DNA of 64,000 bases from Acuticoccus mangrovi (GCF_016411865.1 NZ_JAEKJA010000007.1:186001-250000); one strand, 5' to 3'; counted from the stretch's first letter, positions 34,709 through 43,418 are shown. Notes: generated by a model not told the origin, from the letters alone. Program-made: numbers and translations.

Positions 34709-35887
34709 TCATTCTCCGGCGGCGAAGGTGATGGGCAGGCGTCCGACGCGGCCGGGCGCCGCGACGGTGACGACGCTCTCGCGCCCGAGCGGCGCGCGGC
34801 GGAAGACCAGCTCGTAGGAGGTGCCGTTGATGAGGCGCAGCGGTCGGCCGATGGGCGTGTCGCCGCGGATCACGCTGCCGGCGAAGCCGTTGTCGAGGCT
34901 GATCTCGATGGGCTCGGTGCCGGTGTTGACGAACCGCAGGGCGCACGTCGTGGGGCTCGCGGGTACGTGGAAGCCGTCGGCATGGCGCACCAGACGCTGC
35001 GTGGCGAGCCCGTAGCCCGCCATCTGGGCGTCGATGCAGGCGTCGCGATCGGGGGCGTGGAGCTGTTCGATGGCCATCATGTCAAAGGGGTTGCCTCTGG
35101 GAACGGGGTCCTTCGACAGGAGAGTGGAGACCCCAAAGCCGATCGCGCCGGCGACGAGGATCACGGCGACGGCGATGCCGAGCCCCCAGAGGACGCGGCC
35201 GGGCACCGGCGGCGAGGGTGGTGCGGGCGGCGCACCGATGCGCTCGCTGAGCAGGTGGTCGAGCTCGTCGAAGCGGGAGAGGGTTGCGGTGAGGGAACCA
35301 GGGATGGAGTGGGCCGCCGCCTCCAGGGTGGCGAGGTCGGTGGCCGCGGCGGGCGGGCCGAGAATGAGAAGGGCGCGTGCCCCGGGCTTCATCGTGGCGA
35401 GGAGGGGGGCGGCGTTGGTGATCTTCTGGGTGAGGAATTCCGCGTGGCCGATCGGGTTGAGCGCCCCGTCGACCGAGCCGGTCGCGAAGATGACGAGATC
35501 GGCCGTCGCGACGTCGGCGACGAGGCGGGCGCCGTGTTGGACGGCCCGATGGGCGATGAGGATGGGGAGCTCCCAGCTCCGCCCGTCCTCGACCCTCGCG
35601 GTGAGGGTGAGGTGGGTGTGGTGGGCGCTCCCGCCGAGCGCGCGCAGCGGGCCGTCGACGAGGCGGTGGTAGTCCTTCTCGATGGGGAAGGCGCGGAAGT
35701 CGCCGACCCCGGTGACCGTGCTGCGACCGAGGTGGGGCTTTTCCTCCAGCGAGGCGACCACGGCGACGCTGCCCGTGGTGGGCACCAGCACGGCGACGGT
35801 CGGCCCCCGCGCGCTGTCGGCGTTGGGTGATGGGCTCGGCGGAGGATCGGACACGGTAGCAGCCACGGGTTTCACTACGCCCATCAT
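34709..35887 (-). CDS. Inner-membrane protein with cytosolic Lon-like (S16) domain and periplasmic beta domain
   Basis: A 392-residue protein. Residues 30-215 read as a Lon-type proteolytic fold: TVAVLVPTTGSV, then TLTARVEDGRSWELPILIA, with Ser104 where Lon has D-G-x-S. Next come DLVIFATGSVDGALNPIG and FLTQKITNAAPLL, with Lys155 at the place of Lon's catalytic Lys, then ARALLILGPPAAATDL. The Ser-Lys distance (51) is close to that of Lon (43 in E. coli). Residues 233-257 form a transmembrane helix. The last 135 residues (Cys315, LRFVNTGTEPIEI) should be periplasmic. It has no AAA domain. The first ATG of an ATG-ATG pair is used; the ribosome site is weak. The assignment is by motif only. Confidence 0.65.
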   Translation of the reverse strand: MMGVVKPVAATVSDPPPSPSPNADSARGPTVAVLVPTTGSVAVVASLEEKPHLGRSTVTGVGDFRAFPIEKDYHRLVDGPLRALGGSAHHTHLTLTARVEDGRSWELPILIAHRAVQHGARLVADVATADLVIFATGSVDGALNPIGHAEFLTQKITNAAPLLATMKPGARALLILGPPAAATDLATLEAAAHSIPGSLTATLSRFDELDHLLSERIGAPPAPPSPPVPGRVLWGLGIAVAVILVAGAIGFGVSTLLSKDPVPRGNPFDMMAIEQLHAPDRDACIDAQMAGYGLATQRLVRHADGFHVPASPTTCALRFVNTGTEPIEISLDNGFAGSVIRGDTPIGRPLRLINGTSYELVFRRAPLGRESVVTVAAPGRVGRLPITFAAGE

Positions 35888-35952
35888 AGCGGGTGGGGCG
35901 TGCGGGGCGAGCCGGATCGGCCGATTCTCCGCCGTCGGATGGGGACGACGCG

Positions 35953-36456
35953 TCAGATGAGGAAGATGGCGGTGGAGGGGTGCTGCAGCAGGGCGACGGC
36001 GGGGGCGGAGATGGGATCGGCGGCTGCGAGACCCATCTGGATGACGCCGTCGACCGGCTCGTCGAGAACGAGGCGGGCGGTGCGGCCGTCGGCGGCGAGA
36101 AGCTCCATCATGGTGGGCACCGCGCCGGCGGCGAGGGTGAGGATGAGCCACGTCACCCCTTCCTCCGAGGCCGTGCGTACCTCCACCTCGCCCACCATGC
36201 GGCGCTGGTCGGTGGAGGTGGCCGCGGCGTAGGCGACGGGCGAGGCGGCGAGCGCGCTCGCCGCGCGTAGCCGCCGGTAGAGAGCGAGCGCGCCGATGGG
36301 GACGGTGGCGATCCCCTCGAACGCCTCGCGGGAGGTGGCGCGGCGCACGATCTCCGCCGTGCCGATGGTGCCGGCGGCATCCGCAGCAAGCGCTTCGTCG
36401 GCGAGGGAGAGGGCGGCGATGCGGTCGGAGATGGCGGCTTCCAACGGATCAGCCAT
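35953..36456 (-). CDS. Small cytosolic protein of unknown family (envelope cluster)
   Basis: A 167-residue protein without signal peptide or clear membrane helix. The N-terminal half is helical and Ala-rich (ISDRIAALSLADEALAADA); the C-terminal half is beta-rich (VGEVEVRTASEEG, ARLVLDEPVDGVIQMGL, STAIFLI). I recognise no family. Its start lies 8 bases inside the 3' end of the 495-residue upstream gene, so the pair is translationally coupled and likely to form a complex. The next cluster gene, the Lon-like membrane protein, begins after 65 bases. Confidence 0.6.
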   Translation of the reverse strand: MADPLEAAISDRIAALSLADEALAADAAGTIGTAEIVRRATSREAFEGIATVPIGALALYRRLRAASALAASPVAYAAATSTDQRRMVGEVEVRTASEEGVTWLILTLAAGAVPTMMELLAADGRTARLVLDEPVDGVIQMGLAAADPISAPAVALLQHPSTAIFLI

Positions 36457-37936
36457 GGGCACGCTCTCCGGCGAGATAGCGGCGGGCGAACTCGGCGGCG
36501 AAGACGTTGCGATCGTCGGCGAAGGTCGGATCGAGCGGGTGGGGATCGGGCGGCCGCTCCACCTTGGCGATGGCGCCGCGGACGGCACCGAGGAGCCGGG
36601 CGAGGGCGACGAGATCTTCGCTCATTGCCGCGAAGCGGGCGGCAAGCGCCTCGCGCGGGACGTCGAAGCTCTTGGAGCGGGTGCGCGAGAGGATCGCGAC
36701 GCCCTGGGCGCGGATCGCGGCGACCCGCTCGGACTGGCTGTCGGGCGTCGCGAGCGACACGCCCACGGCGAGCCAGCCCGCCGTCTTCTCCGCAAGGGTC
36801 GCGACGCGGGCGTCGATGTCCCGATAGGTCATAGCTTCCACGCACGTCACCCGCGTTTCGAGGGGCACTTTGGAGCGGCCCGTGCGCAGAGAGTTGGAAA
36901 GGCCAGACTGGATCGGGTGGAAGGCGAGGAGACGCAGGAGCGACAGGGTGTAGCGCTCGCCGTGCGGCCAGGCGGAGACGACGAGGTCGCAGAAGTCGAA
37001 CTCGGCCTGGGTGTAGGTCTTGAGGGCGGAGGACTTCAGTCCGGCGAAGGGGGTCTCCTCCGACGCGTCGGCGAGGACGGGGGCGAAGCCGAGGGCGGAG
37101 ACGGCGCCGGCCGGGCCGTCCTCGGCGTCGTCCTCGCCGTCGACGGGGGCGGCGAGGATGCGCTCGACGCCCGGCTCGTCGACCGATGCGGAGGCGGCGA
37201 GGTGGCCGCGCTCCTCCATCTCGCGGCGCATCGACAGGAAGGCGAAGGCCGTCTGCAGCGCCATGCGGTAGGTGACGAAGTGCTGATTGTCCTCGGCCCG
37301 CCAAAGGTCGAGCAGATCGTCGTCGGCGGGCTCGCGGATGTGGCCGAGCTTTCTCTTGACGTACTCGAAGCCCGAGGTGGCGTGGCCTTCGGCGATGTGG
37401 GCCTTTCGATAGTCGTAAAGGCGGCGCGAGAGGGCGCGCACGGCGCCGCGGAAGGCGGGCTCGTCGAAGGTGGCGGGGTCGGCGAGGGTATCGAGGATCG
37501 CCATCACTTCGGCCGCATGGGCGAAGCCGTCGGCGGCGATCAGGAACTCCACGAGCTTCTTCAGGATGGCGATGCGGGTGCGCCCGGCGACGAGGCTCGC
37601 CTCGTAGGCGACGAGACGCACCTTGGTGCCGCCCGGGTGGATGGCGAGGGCGCCCTCGCGCGGACCCTCGGCGGTGAGAAGGCGGTGGAGGATCTCGGTC
37701 GGCGAGAGGGTGAGGACGTCGAGGCTCGCGGCCGGATCCGGCCGACCCTCGGGCCGCGTCGCGGCGAGGGCGGCGACGAGGAGGGCGAGCGCCCACAGCG
37801 GCTTGTCGCGGTTCGGCGGCCAGCCGCGGATGATCGCGTCGGCCACGGCGTCGACGAAGGGGCGGGAATAGTCGCGGTCCTCGAAGAGGGCGGCGAATTC
37901 GCGCTGGGCGACGTCGGACCAGTAGCGGAGCTTCAT
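36449..37936 (-). CDS. Large cytosolic helical protein of unknown family (first gene of envelope cluster)
   Basis: A 495-residue soluble protein opening with MKLRYWSDVAQREFAALFED. It is mostly alpha-helical, with Trp/Tyr-rich N-terminal residues, an LKKLVEFLIAADGFAHAAEV repeat-like region near residue 125, an acidic linker near residues 255-280 and a C-terminus rich in Ala/Arg helices. No nucleotide-binding motif, signal peptide or transmembrane helix is visible, and I cannot assign a family. It starts the seven-gene minus-strand cluster, 145 bases downstream of a strong terminator of the EF-hand gene, so its promoter should lie in 37937-38080. Confidence 0.6.
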   Translation of the reverse strand: MKLRYWSDVAQREFAALFEDRDYSRPFVDAVADAIIRGWPPNRDKPLWALALLVAALAATRPEGRPDPAASLDVLTLSPTEILHRLLTAEGPREGALAIHPGGTKVRLVAYEASLVAGRTRIAILKKLVEFLIAADGFAHAAEVMAILDTLADPATFDEPAFRGAVRALSRRLYDYRKAHIAEGHATSGFEYVKRKLGHIREPADDDLLDLWRAEDNQHFVTYRMALQTAFAFLSMRREMEERGHLAASASVDEPGVERILAAPVDGEDDAEDGPAGAVSALGFAPVLADASEETPFAGLKSSALKTYTQAEFDFCDLVVSAWPHGERYTLSLLRLLAFHPIQSGLSNSLRTGRSKVPLETRVTCVEAMTYRDIDARVATLAEKTAGWLAVGVSLATPDSQSERVAAIRAQGVAILSRTRSKSFDVPREALAARFAAMSEDLVALARLLGAVRGAIAKVERPPDPHPLDPTFADDRNVFAAEFARRYLAGERAHG

Positions 37937-38080
37937 CGGCGGGCCATCGTTGGATACGCCGCCATACCCGCACAGCGGCCCGGCCGGATCAAGTCGCTGG
38001 CCGTGCTCTGTGCCGACTTTGTTGGATGAGGGGCACGGACGTTTCGTCGCCCGTGCCCCGCGTGGGCATCGAAGAGGGGG

Positions 38081-38104
38081 GCCGCCCGGCCGAAGCCGGG
38101 CGGC
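38081..38104 (-). terminator. Stem-loop with UUCG tetraloop after the EF-hand gene
   Basis: GCCGCCCGGC pairs with GCCGGGCGGC over a C(UUCG)G tetraloop on the minus strand, 6 bases after the stop at 38111. The stem is very stable; the following bases are CCCCCCTCTTC rather than a clean T run. It separates the EF-hand gene from the envelope cluster. Confidence 0.65.
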
Positions 38105-38110
38105 AGGGCA

Positions 38111-38752
38111 TTACTCGGCCTGTTCGGGACGGGGGCCGCGCGGGCCGCCGGGGCCACGCGGACCATCGGGGCGCTCGCAGCCGCCGCGGTCGTGCTTGCG
38201 GAAGCCGTGGCGGCCGCCGCGCTCGCCGCGAGCGTGCCGGCGATCGGCCCGATCGAGCTTGCCGTCGTCGTTGCGGTCGAGGTGCTGCACGACGTTGCCG
38301 AAGCGCTTGTCGAGCTCCTCGGTGGTGATGACGGCGCTGCCGTCCTCGTCGAGCATCTGGAAGGTGCGCACCATCATCGGGCGGGTGAGGTCGAGCCAGA
38401 TGGCCTCGAAGTCCTTGAGCGTCACCTCGCCGTCACCGTCGGTGTCGCCGATGGCGAACTTCTCGGCGAGGAAGGCGTCGACCTCGTCCTGGGTGAGGGC
38501 GCCGTCTTCGTTGGTGTCGGCGTCGCGCATCATCATCATCAAGGGACCGCCGGGACCCATGGGGCCCATCCCGCCGGGACCCATCCCGCGCGGACCGCCG
38601 GGGCCACGGGGCGGGCCGTCGAACTGCACGGACTGAACGTCGGAGTTGGTCGCGGGAGCCGCCGCCGGGCCGACGGTCAGCGCATGGGCACCCATGGCTC
38701 CGGCGAGGATGGTGCCGGCGACGAGGGCAGTCATCGTGATGGGCTTCGTCAT
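38111..38752 (-). CDS. Secreted EF-hand calcium-binding protein with four loops
   Basis: A 213-residue protein with a signal peptide (1-24), a Gly/Pro/Met-rich spacer (about 45-75), and four EF-hand loops: residues 79-90 (ending Glu90), 103-114 (ending Asp114), 135-146 (ending Glu146) and 159-170 (ending Asp170). The third loop has Ala in place of the usual Gly at position 6. The tail is rich in Arg, His and Gly with one Cys (KHDRGGC). It should buffer or sense Ca2+ in the periplasm. It is divergent from a response regulator/histidine kinase pair over 180 bases, and such EF-hand genes are often controlled by the adjacent system. AAGGA precedes the ATG. Confidence 0.85.
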   Translation of the reverse strand: MTKPITMTALVAGTILAGAMGAHALTVGPAAAPATNSDVQSVQFDGPPRGPGGPRGMGPGGMGPMGPGGPLMMMMRDADTNEDGALTQDEVDAFLAEKFAIGDTDGDGEVTLKDFEAIWLDLTRPMMVRTFQMLDEDGSAVITTEELDKRFGNVVQHLDRNDDGKLDRADRRHARGERGGRHGFRKHDRGGCERPDGPRGPGGPRGPRPEQAE

Positions 38753-38932
38753 CGAAGTATCCTTTTCGTTGGCGGCGTGTCGTGTTCGCCTGACCCGAGA
38801 GGTAGTCGATGGCGGTCGGCGATGTGTGTCGGCGCCGGGCGCGATTGTCGCCGGCCGTCACAGGGCACCGGGCTGACACAGATTGCGACAAAGTCCCCGG
38901 AAAAGTGCCGAGAAAGCGGGTACATCAGGGTC

Positions 38933-39679
38933 ATGACCGAACCGCACATCCTCGTCGTCGACGACGCGCGCGACATTCGCGAGCCGCTCGGCACCTACCT
39001 CAAGAAGCACGGCCACCGCGTGAGCCTTGCCGCCGACGCCGCGCGCGCCCGCGAGGTCGTGCAGAACGGTGCCATCGACCTCGTCGTGCTCGACATCATG
39101 ATGCCGGGAGAGGACGGGCTGTCCTTCTGCCGCTGGCTTGCCGGCCGTGGCGGGCCGCCGGTGATCCTCCTGACCGCGATGGTGGAGGACGCCGACCGCA
39201 TCGTCGGGCTCGAGATCGGCGCCGACGACTACGTGGTGAAGCCGTTCAACCCGCGGGAGCTGTTGGCGCGCATCCGGGCGGTGTTGCGGCGCGTGCCGCC
39301 CACGCCGCCGACGGTCGCGAGCGGCCTGCGCCGCTTCGCCGGCTTCGTGCACGACCCCGATCAGCGCACCCTCGAAAAGGACGGCGACAAGGTGTCCCTC
39401 ACCTCCGGCGAGAACCGCTTGCTCGGCGTGCTCCTCGACCGTCCGCGGCAGGTGTTGACGCGCGATCAACTCCTCGACCTCACCGCCGGGCGGGAGGCGA
39501 AGCCCTACGATCGGGCGATCGACAATCAAGTGAGCCGGCTGCGGCGCAAGATCGAGGCGGACCCGAAGCAGCCGGCGATCATCGTGACGGAGTGGGGCGG
39601 CGGATACCGCCTCGCCGCCGACGTGGAGGGGCTGGACGGCGGCGGCGAGACGGCCGATCCGGCCGGCGACCCGTCGTGA
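38933..39679 (+). CDS. OmpR-family response regulator
   Basis: A 248-residue DNA-binding response regulator. The receiver has the acidic pair Asp10/Asp11, phospho-acceptor Asp54 (VVLDIMMPGEDGL), Thr81 and Lys103 (YVVKPF). The C-terminal winged helix has the LTSGENRLLGVLLDRPRQVLTRDQLLDLTAGR block and IDNQVSRLRRKIE, as in OmpR-type regulators. It overlaps the histidine kinase by four bases (GTGA). Likely targets are its own operon and the divergent EF-hand gene; I did not find a clear direct repeat in the 180-base gap. Confidence 0.92.
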   Translation: MTEPHILVVDDARDIREPLGTYLKKHGHRVSLAADAARAREVVQNGAIDLVVLDIMMPGEDGLSFCRWLAGRGGPPVILLTAMVEDADRIVGLEIGADDYVVKPFNPRELLARIRAVLRRVPPTPPTVASGLRRFAGFVHDPDQRTLEKDGDKVSLTSGENRLLGVLLDRPRQVLTRDQLLDLTAGREAKPYDRAIDNQVSRLRRKIEADPKQPAIIVTEWGGGYRLAADVEGLDGGGETADPAGDPS

Positions 39680-41079
39680 CCCTGCGCCGCTTCCTGCCGC
39701 AGAGCCTGATGGGGCAGTTCGCGCTGCTCCTGGCGGGGGCGATCATCGTCGCCAACCTGGTGGCGATCCTGCTCCTCAACGCCGAGCGGGTGCGGATGGT
39801 GCGCGAGGCGCGCCGGGGGGCGCAGGTGGAGCGCGTGGCCGCGCTCGCCTCGGCCCTCTCCGAAGTGCCGCCGGAACAGCGCGACAAGATCGCCGACGCC
39901 GTCGACACGCCCTGGCTCAGGGTGTCGGTGGACGACACACCCGCGGTGACGACCCCGGGGCGGGACCGCTTCGCCCGCCGCGTCACGGCGATGTTCGAGG
40001 ACGCGCTCGGCGAGGGCGATGTCGGCGTGCGCGTCAGCCTCGTGGGCGAGGACGACGACGCGGGGGACCCGCGCCACGAAGGGCGCCGGCGCGACCGGCG
40101 GGGCCCGCCGGACCGGCACGGCCCGAGGCTCATCGCCTCGCTGCCGCTTTCGGGCGGGGAGTGGCTCAATGTGCGGCCGCAGCCGCCGGGGGGACCGCCG
40201 CTCCTCGTCAGCCGGGCCGTGCTCTTCGCGCTGGTCCTGTCGCTGGTGAGCGTCCTCGGCGTGGGGCTGTGGTTCATCCGGCGGCTGACGCGTCCGCTCG
40301 CCGCGCTCGGCGTGGCGGCCGAGCGAGCCGGCTACGGCGACCGCGACGCCCGCGTGCCGGTGACCGGTGCGCGCGAGGTGCGGCGCGCAGCCGAGGCGTT
40401 CAACAACATGCAGGAGCGCATCGCCGCCTTCGACGCGGAGCGCGCCCGCACCATCGCCGCGGTGGGGCACGACCTGCGCACGCCGATCACCTCGCTGAGG
40501 ATCCGCGCCGAGATGCTGGAGGACGGCGAGCGCGAGGCGATGGTGCGCACCCTCGACGAGATGCGCGTGATGGCCGAGGGGCTGCTCGAATGGGGTCGCA
40601 TCGGGGCGGAGACGGAGAAGGCCGAGGCGGTCGACCTCGCCGACGTGCTCGCCGGCCTCGCCGACGAGACGGTGCGCTACGAGGGGCCCGACACGTTCGT
40701 CATCGAGGGGCGGCGGGTGGCGTTGTCGCGGGCCTTCGGCAATCTCACCGGCAATGCGCGCCGCTACGCCGGGGGGGCGGTGGTGCGCCTTGTGCCGGAG
40801 CGCGACCACGTGGTGGTGACGGTGGAGGACACCGGTCCGGGCATTCCCGAGGAGCGGCTCGAAGAGGTGTTCGAGCCCTTCCGCCGGCTGGAGGAGTCGC
40901 GCAGCGAAGACACCGGCGGGGTGGGGCTCGGCCTTTCGATCACGCGCGCCATCGTGCAGGCCCATGGCGGCACGGCGAGCCTCGCCAACCGGCCGCCGCA
41001 CGGGCTGATCGCCACCGTGACGCTGCCGCGTCACCGGCCGCGGCGCCGACGGGCGGGGCCGTCCGCCGCCGCGGAGTGA
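39676..41079 (+). CDS. Membrane histidine kinase
   Basis: A 467-residue sensor kinase from a GTG start. Transmembrane helix 1 is at about residues 12-34. The periplasmic loop of roughly 140 residues ends in a highly charged stretch rich in Asp, Arg and His (DDDAGDPRHEGRRRDRR region) that could bind cations or metals. TM2 lies near residues 178-198, then HAMP (RRLTRPLAALGVAAERAGYGD). The phospho-acceptor is His265 in VGHDLRTPITSLR. The ATP domain has NLTGNARRYA, DTGPGIPE and GVGLGLSI. It is coupled to the regulator upstream and paired with the EF-hand gene. EnvZ/OmpR-like class. Confidence 0.92.
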   Translation: MTLRRFLPQSLMGQFALLLAGAIIVANLVAILLLNAERVRMVREARRGAQVERVAALASALSEVPPEQRDKIADAVDTPWLRVSVDDTPAVTTPGRDRFARRVTAMFEDALGEGDVGVRVSLVGEDDDAGDPRHEGRRRDRRGPPDRHGPRLIASLPLSGGEWLNVRPQPPGGPPLLVSRAVLFALVLSLVSVLGVGLWFIRRLTRPLAALGVAAERAGYGDRDARVPVTGAREVRRAAEAFNNMQERIAAFDAERARTIAAVGHDLRTPITSLRIRAEMLEDGEREAMVRTLDEMRVMAEGLLEWGRIGAETEKAEAVDLADVLAGLADETVRYEGPDTFVIEGRRVALSRAFGNLTGNARRYAGGAVVRLVPERDHVVVTVEDTGPGIPEERLEEVFEPFRRLEESRSEDTGGVGLGLSITRAIVQAHGGTASLANRPPHGLIATVTLPRHRPRRRRAGPSAAAE

Positions 41080-41095
41080 GCGGCGGGCGAGGCAC

Positions 41096-41128
41096 AAAAA
41101 AAAGCGCGGATCGCTCCGCGCTCTTTTT
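41096..41128. terminator. Bidirectional intrinsic terminator between the histidine kinase and lpd
   Basis: GCGCGGA pairs with TCCGCGC over a TCGC loop, with eight A before and TCTTTTT after, so it terminates both the kinase transcript and the convergent lpd transcript. Confidence 0.88.
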
Positions 41129-41146
41129 GCGTCGACGGCGCAGCGC

Positions 41147-42547
41147 CTACATGTGGATCGCGCCGTTGCCGGCGGCGAGGGCGGCTTCCTTGACCGCTTC
41201 CGACAGGGTCGGGTGGGGGTGGCAGGTGCGGGCGATGTCCTCCGCCGCGGCGCCGAACTCCATGCCGAGGGTCACCTCGGAGATCATGGTGCCGGCGTCG
41301 GGGCCGATGATGTGGACGCCGAGCACGCGGTCGGTCTTGGCGTCGGCGAGGATCTTCACGAAGCCGTCGGTGGTGCGGTTCACCTTGGCACGCCCGTTGG
41401 CGGTGAAGGGGAACTTGCCGACCTTGTACTTGATGCCGTCGGCCTTGAGCGCCTCTTCGGTGCGGCCCACGGAGGCGACCTCGGGGTAGGTGTAGACCAC
41501 CGCCGGGATGGCGCCGTAGTTCACGTGGCCGGCCTGACCGGCGATGATCTCGGCCGCGGCGACGCCCTCGTCCTCGGCCTTGTGGGCGAGCATCGGCCCG
41601 GCGATCACGTCGCCGATCGCGTAGATGCCTTCGACGTTGGTGCGGAAGTGGTCGTCGACCTTCACGCGGCCCTTCTCGTCGGTCTCGATGCCGGCTTCCT
41701 GGAGGCCGAGGCCCTCGGTGTAGGGGCGGCGGCCGATGGCGACGAGCACCACGTCGGCCTCGAGCGTCTCCGCATCGCCGCCGGCGGCGGGCTCGATGGA
41801 GACCTTCAGCGTCTTGCCCGAGGCGTCGACGCCGGTGACCTTCGACTTGAGGCGGAAGGTCATGCCCTGCTTCTTGAGGATGCGCTCGAACTGGCGCGAC
41901 ACCTCGCCGTCCTCGGTGGGCAGGATGCGGTCGAGGAATTCGACCACGGTCACCTCCGAGCCGAGCCGGCGCCACACGGAGCCGAGCTCGAGGCCGATCA
42001 CCCCACCGCCGATGAGGATGAGCTTCTTCGGCACCTCCGGCAGCGACAGCGCGCCGGTGGAGGAGACGACGCGCTTCTCGTCGATCTCGATGTTGGGAAG
42101 GCGGACGATGTCGGAGCCGCTGGCGATGATGATGTTCTTGGTCTCGAGCTCGGTCGGCTCGCCCTTCTCCGGGGTGACCTTCACCTTACCCTTGCCGAGG
42201 ATGGAGCCGACGCCGCGGTGCACGTCGATCTTGTTCTTCTTCATGAGGTAGTCGACGCCCTTGACGTTGCCGTCGACGCCCTCGTCCTTGAAGGCGAGCA
42301 TCTTCTTGAGGTCGAGGGTGGGGCTCACGCCGATGCCCATGTCGGCGAAGCCGTGACCGGCCTCCTCGTAGAGCTCGGAGGCGTGGAGCAGCGCCTTGGA
42401 CGGGATGCAGCCCACGTTGAGGCAGGTGCCGCCGAGGGTCGGCCACTTTTCCACGACAGCCGTCTTGAGACCGAGCTGGGCGGCCCGCACCGCGGCCACA
42501 TAGCCGCCGGGGCCGGTCCCGATCACCACCACGTCATAGGCTGCCAT
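41147..42547 (-). CDS. lpdA: Dihydrolipoyl dehydrogenase (E3)
   Basis: A 466-residue FAD enzyme that reoxidises lipoyl groups, here most likely of the 2-oxoglutarate dehydrogenase complex. The N-terminal FAD motif is [14 protein letters not shown]. The redox disulfide is Cys42/Cys47 in [16 protein letters not shown] second GxGxxG is in [20 protein letters not shown] contact [20 protein letters not shown], and the C-terminal active-site His-Glu motif CHPHPTLSE near residues 442-450. It is the 3'-most gene of the scattered mdh-suc set and lies next to a bidirectional terminator. Confidence 0.97.
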   Translation of the reverse strand: MAAYDVVVIGTGPGGYVAAVRAAQLGLKTAVVEKWPTLGGTCLNVGCIPSKALLHASELYEEAGHGFADMGIGVSPTLDLKKMLAFKDEGVDGNVKGVDYLMKKNKIDVHRGVGSILGKGKVKVTPEKGEPTELETKNIIIASGSDIVRLPNIEIDEKRVVSSTGALSLPEVPKKLILIGGGVIGLELGSVWRRLGSEVTVVEFLDRILPTEDGEVSRQFERILKKQGMTFRLKSKVTGVDASGKTLKVSIEPAAGGDAETLEADVVLVAIGRRPYTEGLGLQEAGIETDEKGRVKVDDHFRTNVEGIYAIGDVIAGPMLAHKAEDEGVAAAEIIAGQAGHVNYGAIPAVVYTYPEVASVGRTEEALKADGIKYKVGKFPFTANGRAKVNRTTDGFVKILADAKTDRVLGVHIIGPDAGTMISEVTLGMEFGAAAEDIARTCHPHPTLSEAVKEAALAAGNGAIHM

Positions 42548-42657
42548 CGTGTGCTCCAGTATTTCGCGTGTTTCGTGTGTGTGAGGTGACGGCAGACGGG
42601 CGCGGGGTCAACCCTTGGTCCGTGCGGGGCAGTCAGCCTCGTACCGCCCGGCTCGCC

Positions 42658-43416
42658 TCAGGGAACGATGCTGCGTCCGCCCGAGACCTCGATGATGGCG
42701 CCGACGGTGTAGGACGAGGCGTCCGACATCAGCCACATGATGGCCTCGGCGACCTCTTCCGGCGTGCCGGCGCGGCCGAGCGGCTGCTGCGGGCCGACGG
42801 TCGCCGGCCGGTCGGGCACGCCGACATTGCTGTGAAAGTCGGTGTCGATCACGCCGGGGCGGACGGCGTTGACGCGGATGCCGTCCTTCACCCACTCGAG
42901 GGCGAGGCCGACGGTGAAGGTGTCGATGGCCCCCTTGGTGGCGGAGTAGTCGACGAACTGGTCGTTGCCGCCGAGCTTCGCCGCCGAGGACGAGATGTTG
43001 ATGATGGAGCCGCCCTTGCCGCCGAAGCGGGTGGCCATCCGCTTCACCGCCTCGCGGGCGACGATGATCGCGCCGGTGACGTTGAGGCGGACGATGCGGT
43101 CGACCCGGTCGAAGGAGAAGGTGGTGATGTCGCCCACCTGATCGCCGATGCCGGCGTTGTTGACGAGCGCGGTGAGCGAGCCGAAGCGGTCGACGGCCTC
43201 GTAGGTCGCCATGATACCGGCCTCGGTGGCGACGTCGCCGGCGACGATCTCGGCGCGGGCGCCGCTGCGGCGCACGTCCTCGGCGACGGCCTCGGCCGCG
43301 GCGGCGTTGGCGTTGTAGTTGATGAGCACGTCCCAGCCGCGGGCGCCGGCCATCCTGGCCGCCGCCGCGCCGATCCCGCGCGAGCCTCCGGTGATGAGGC
43401 AGACACCCTTCGTCAC
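42658..43416 (-). CDS. Short-chain dehydrogenase/reductase (SDR)
   Basis: A 252-residue classical SDR. Cofactor motif TGGSRGIGAAAAR, structural NNAGIGD, catalytic Ser in INISSSAAKLG, and the Y-x-x-x-K pair in VDYSATKGAIDTF. The C-terminal NAVRPGVIDTDFH fits the fold. The charged RRSGARAEIV pattern and N-terminal NYNANAAAAEAV suggest NADP preference. The GTG start at 43416 has GGAGG upstream. The substrate is unknown. It is 2 bases downstream of the MAPEG gene and probably shares its mRNA. Confidence 0.88.
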   Translation of the reverse strand: MTKGVCLITGGSRGIGAAAARMAGARGWDVLINYNANAAAAEAVAEDVRRSGARAEIVAGDVATEAGIMATYEAVDRFGSLTALVNNAGIGDQVGDITTFSFDRVDRIVRLNVTGAIIVAREAVKRMATRFGGKGGSIINISSSAAKLGGNDQFVDYSATKGAIDTFTVGLALEWVKDGIRVNAVRPGVIDTDFHSNVGVPDRPATVGPQQPLGRAGTPEEVAEAIMWLMSDASSYTVGAIIEVSGGRSIVP

Positions 43417-43418
43417 GA

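Noticed and set aside
30832-37936. Type VI secretion system or Tol-Pal locus
   Set aside because: No TssB/TssC, VgrG, ClpV, TolA, TolB or TolQ/R-like protein is present; only OmpA-type domains are shared.
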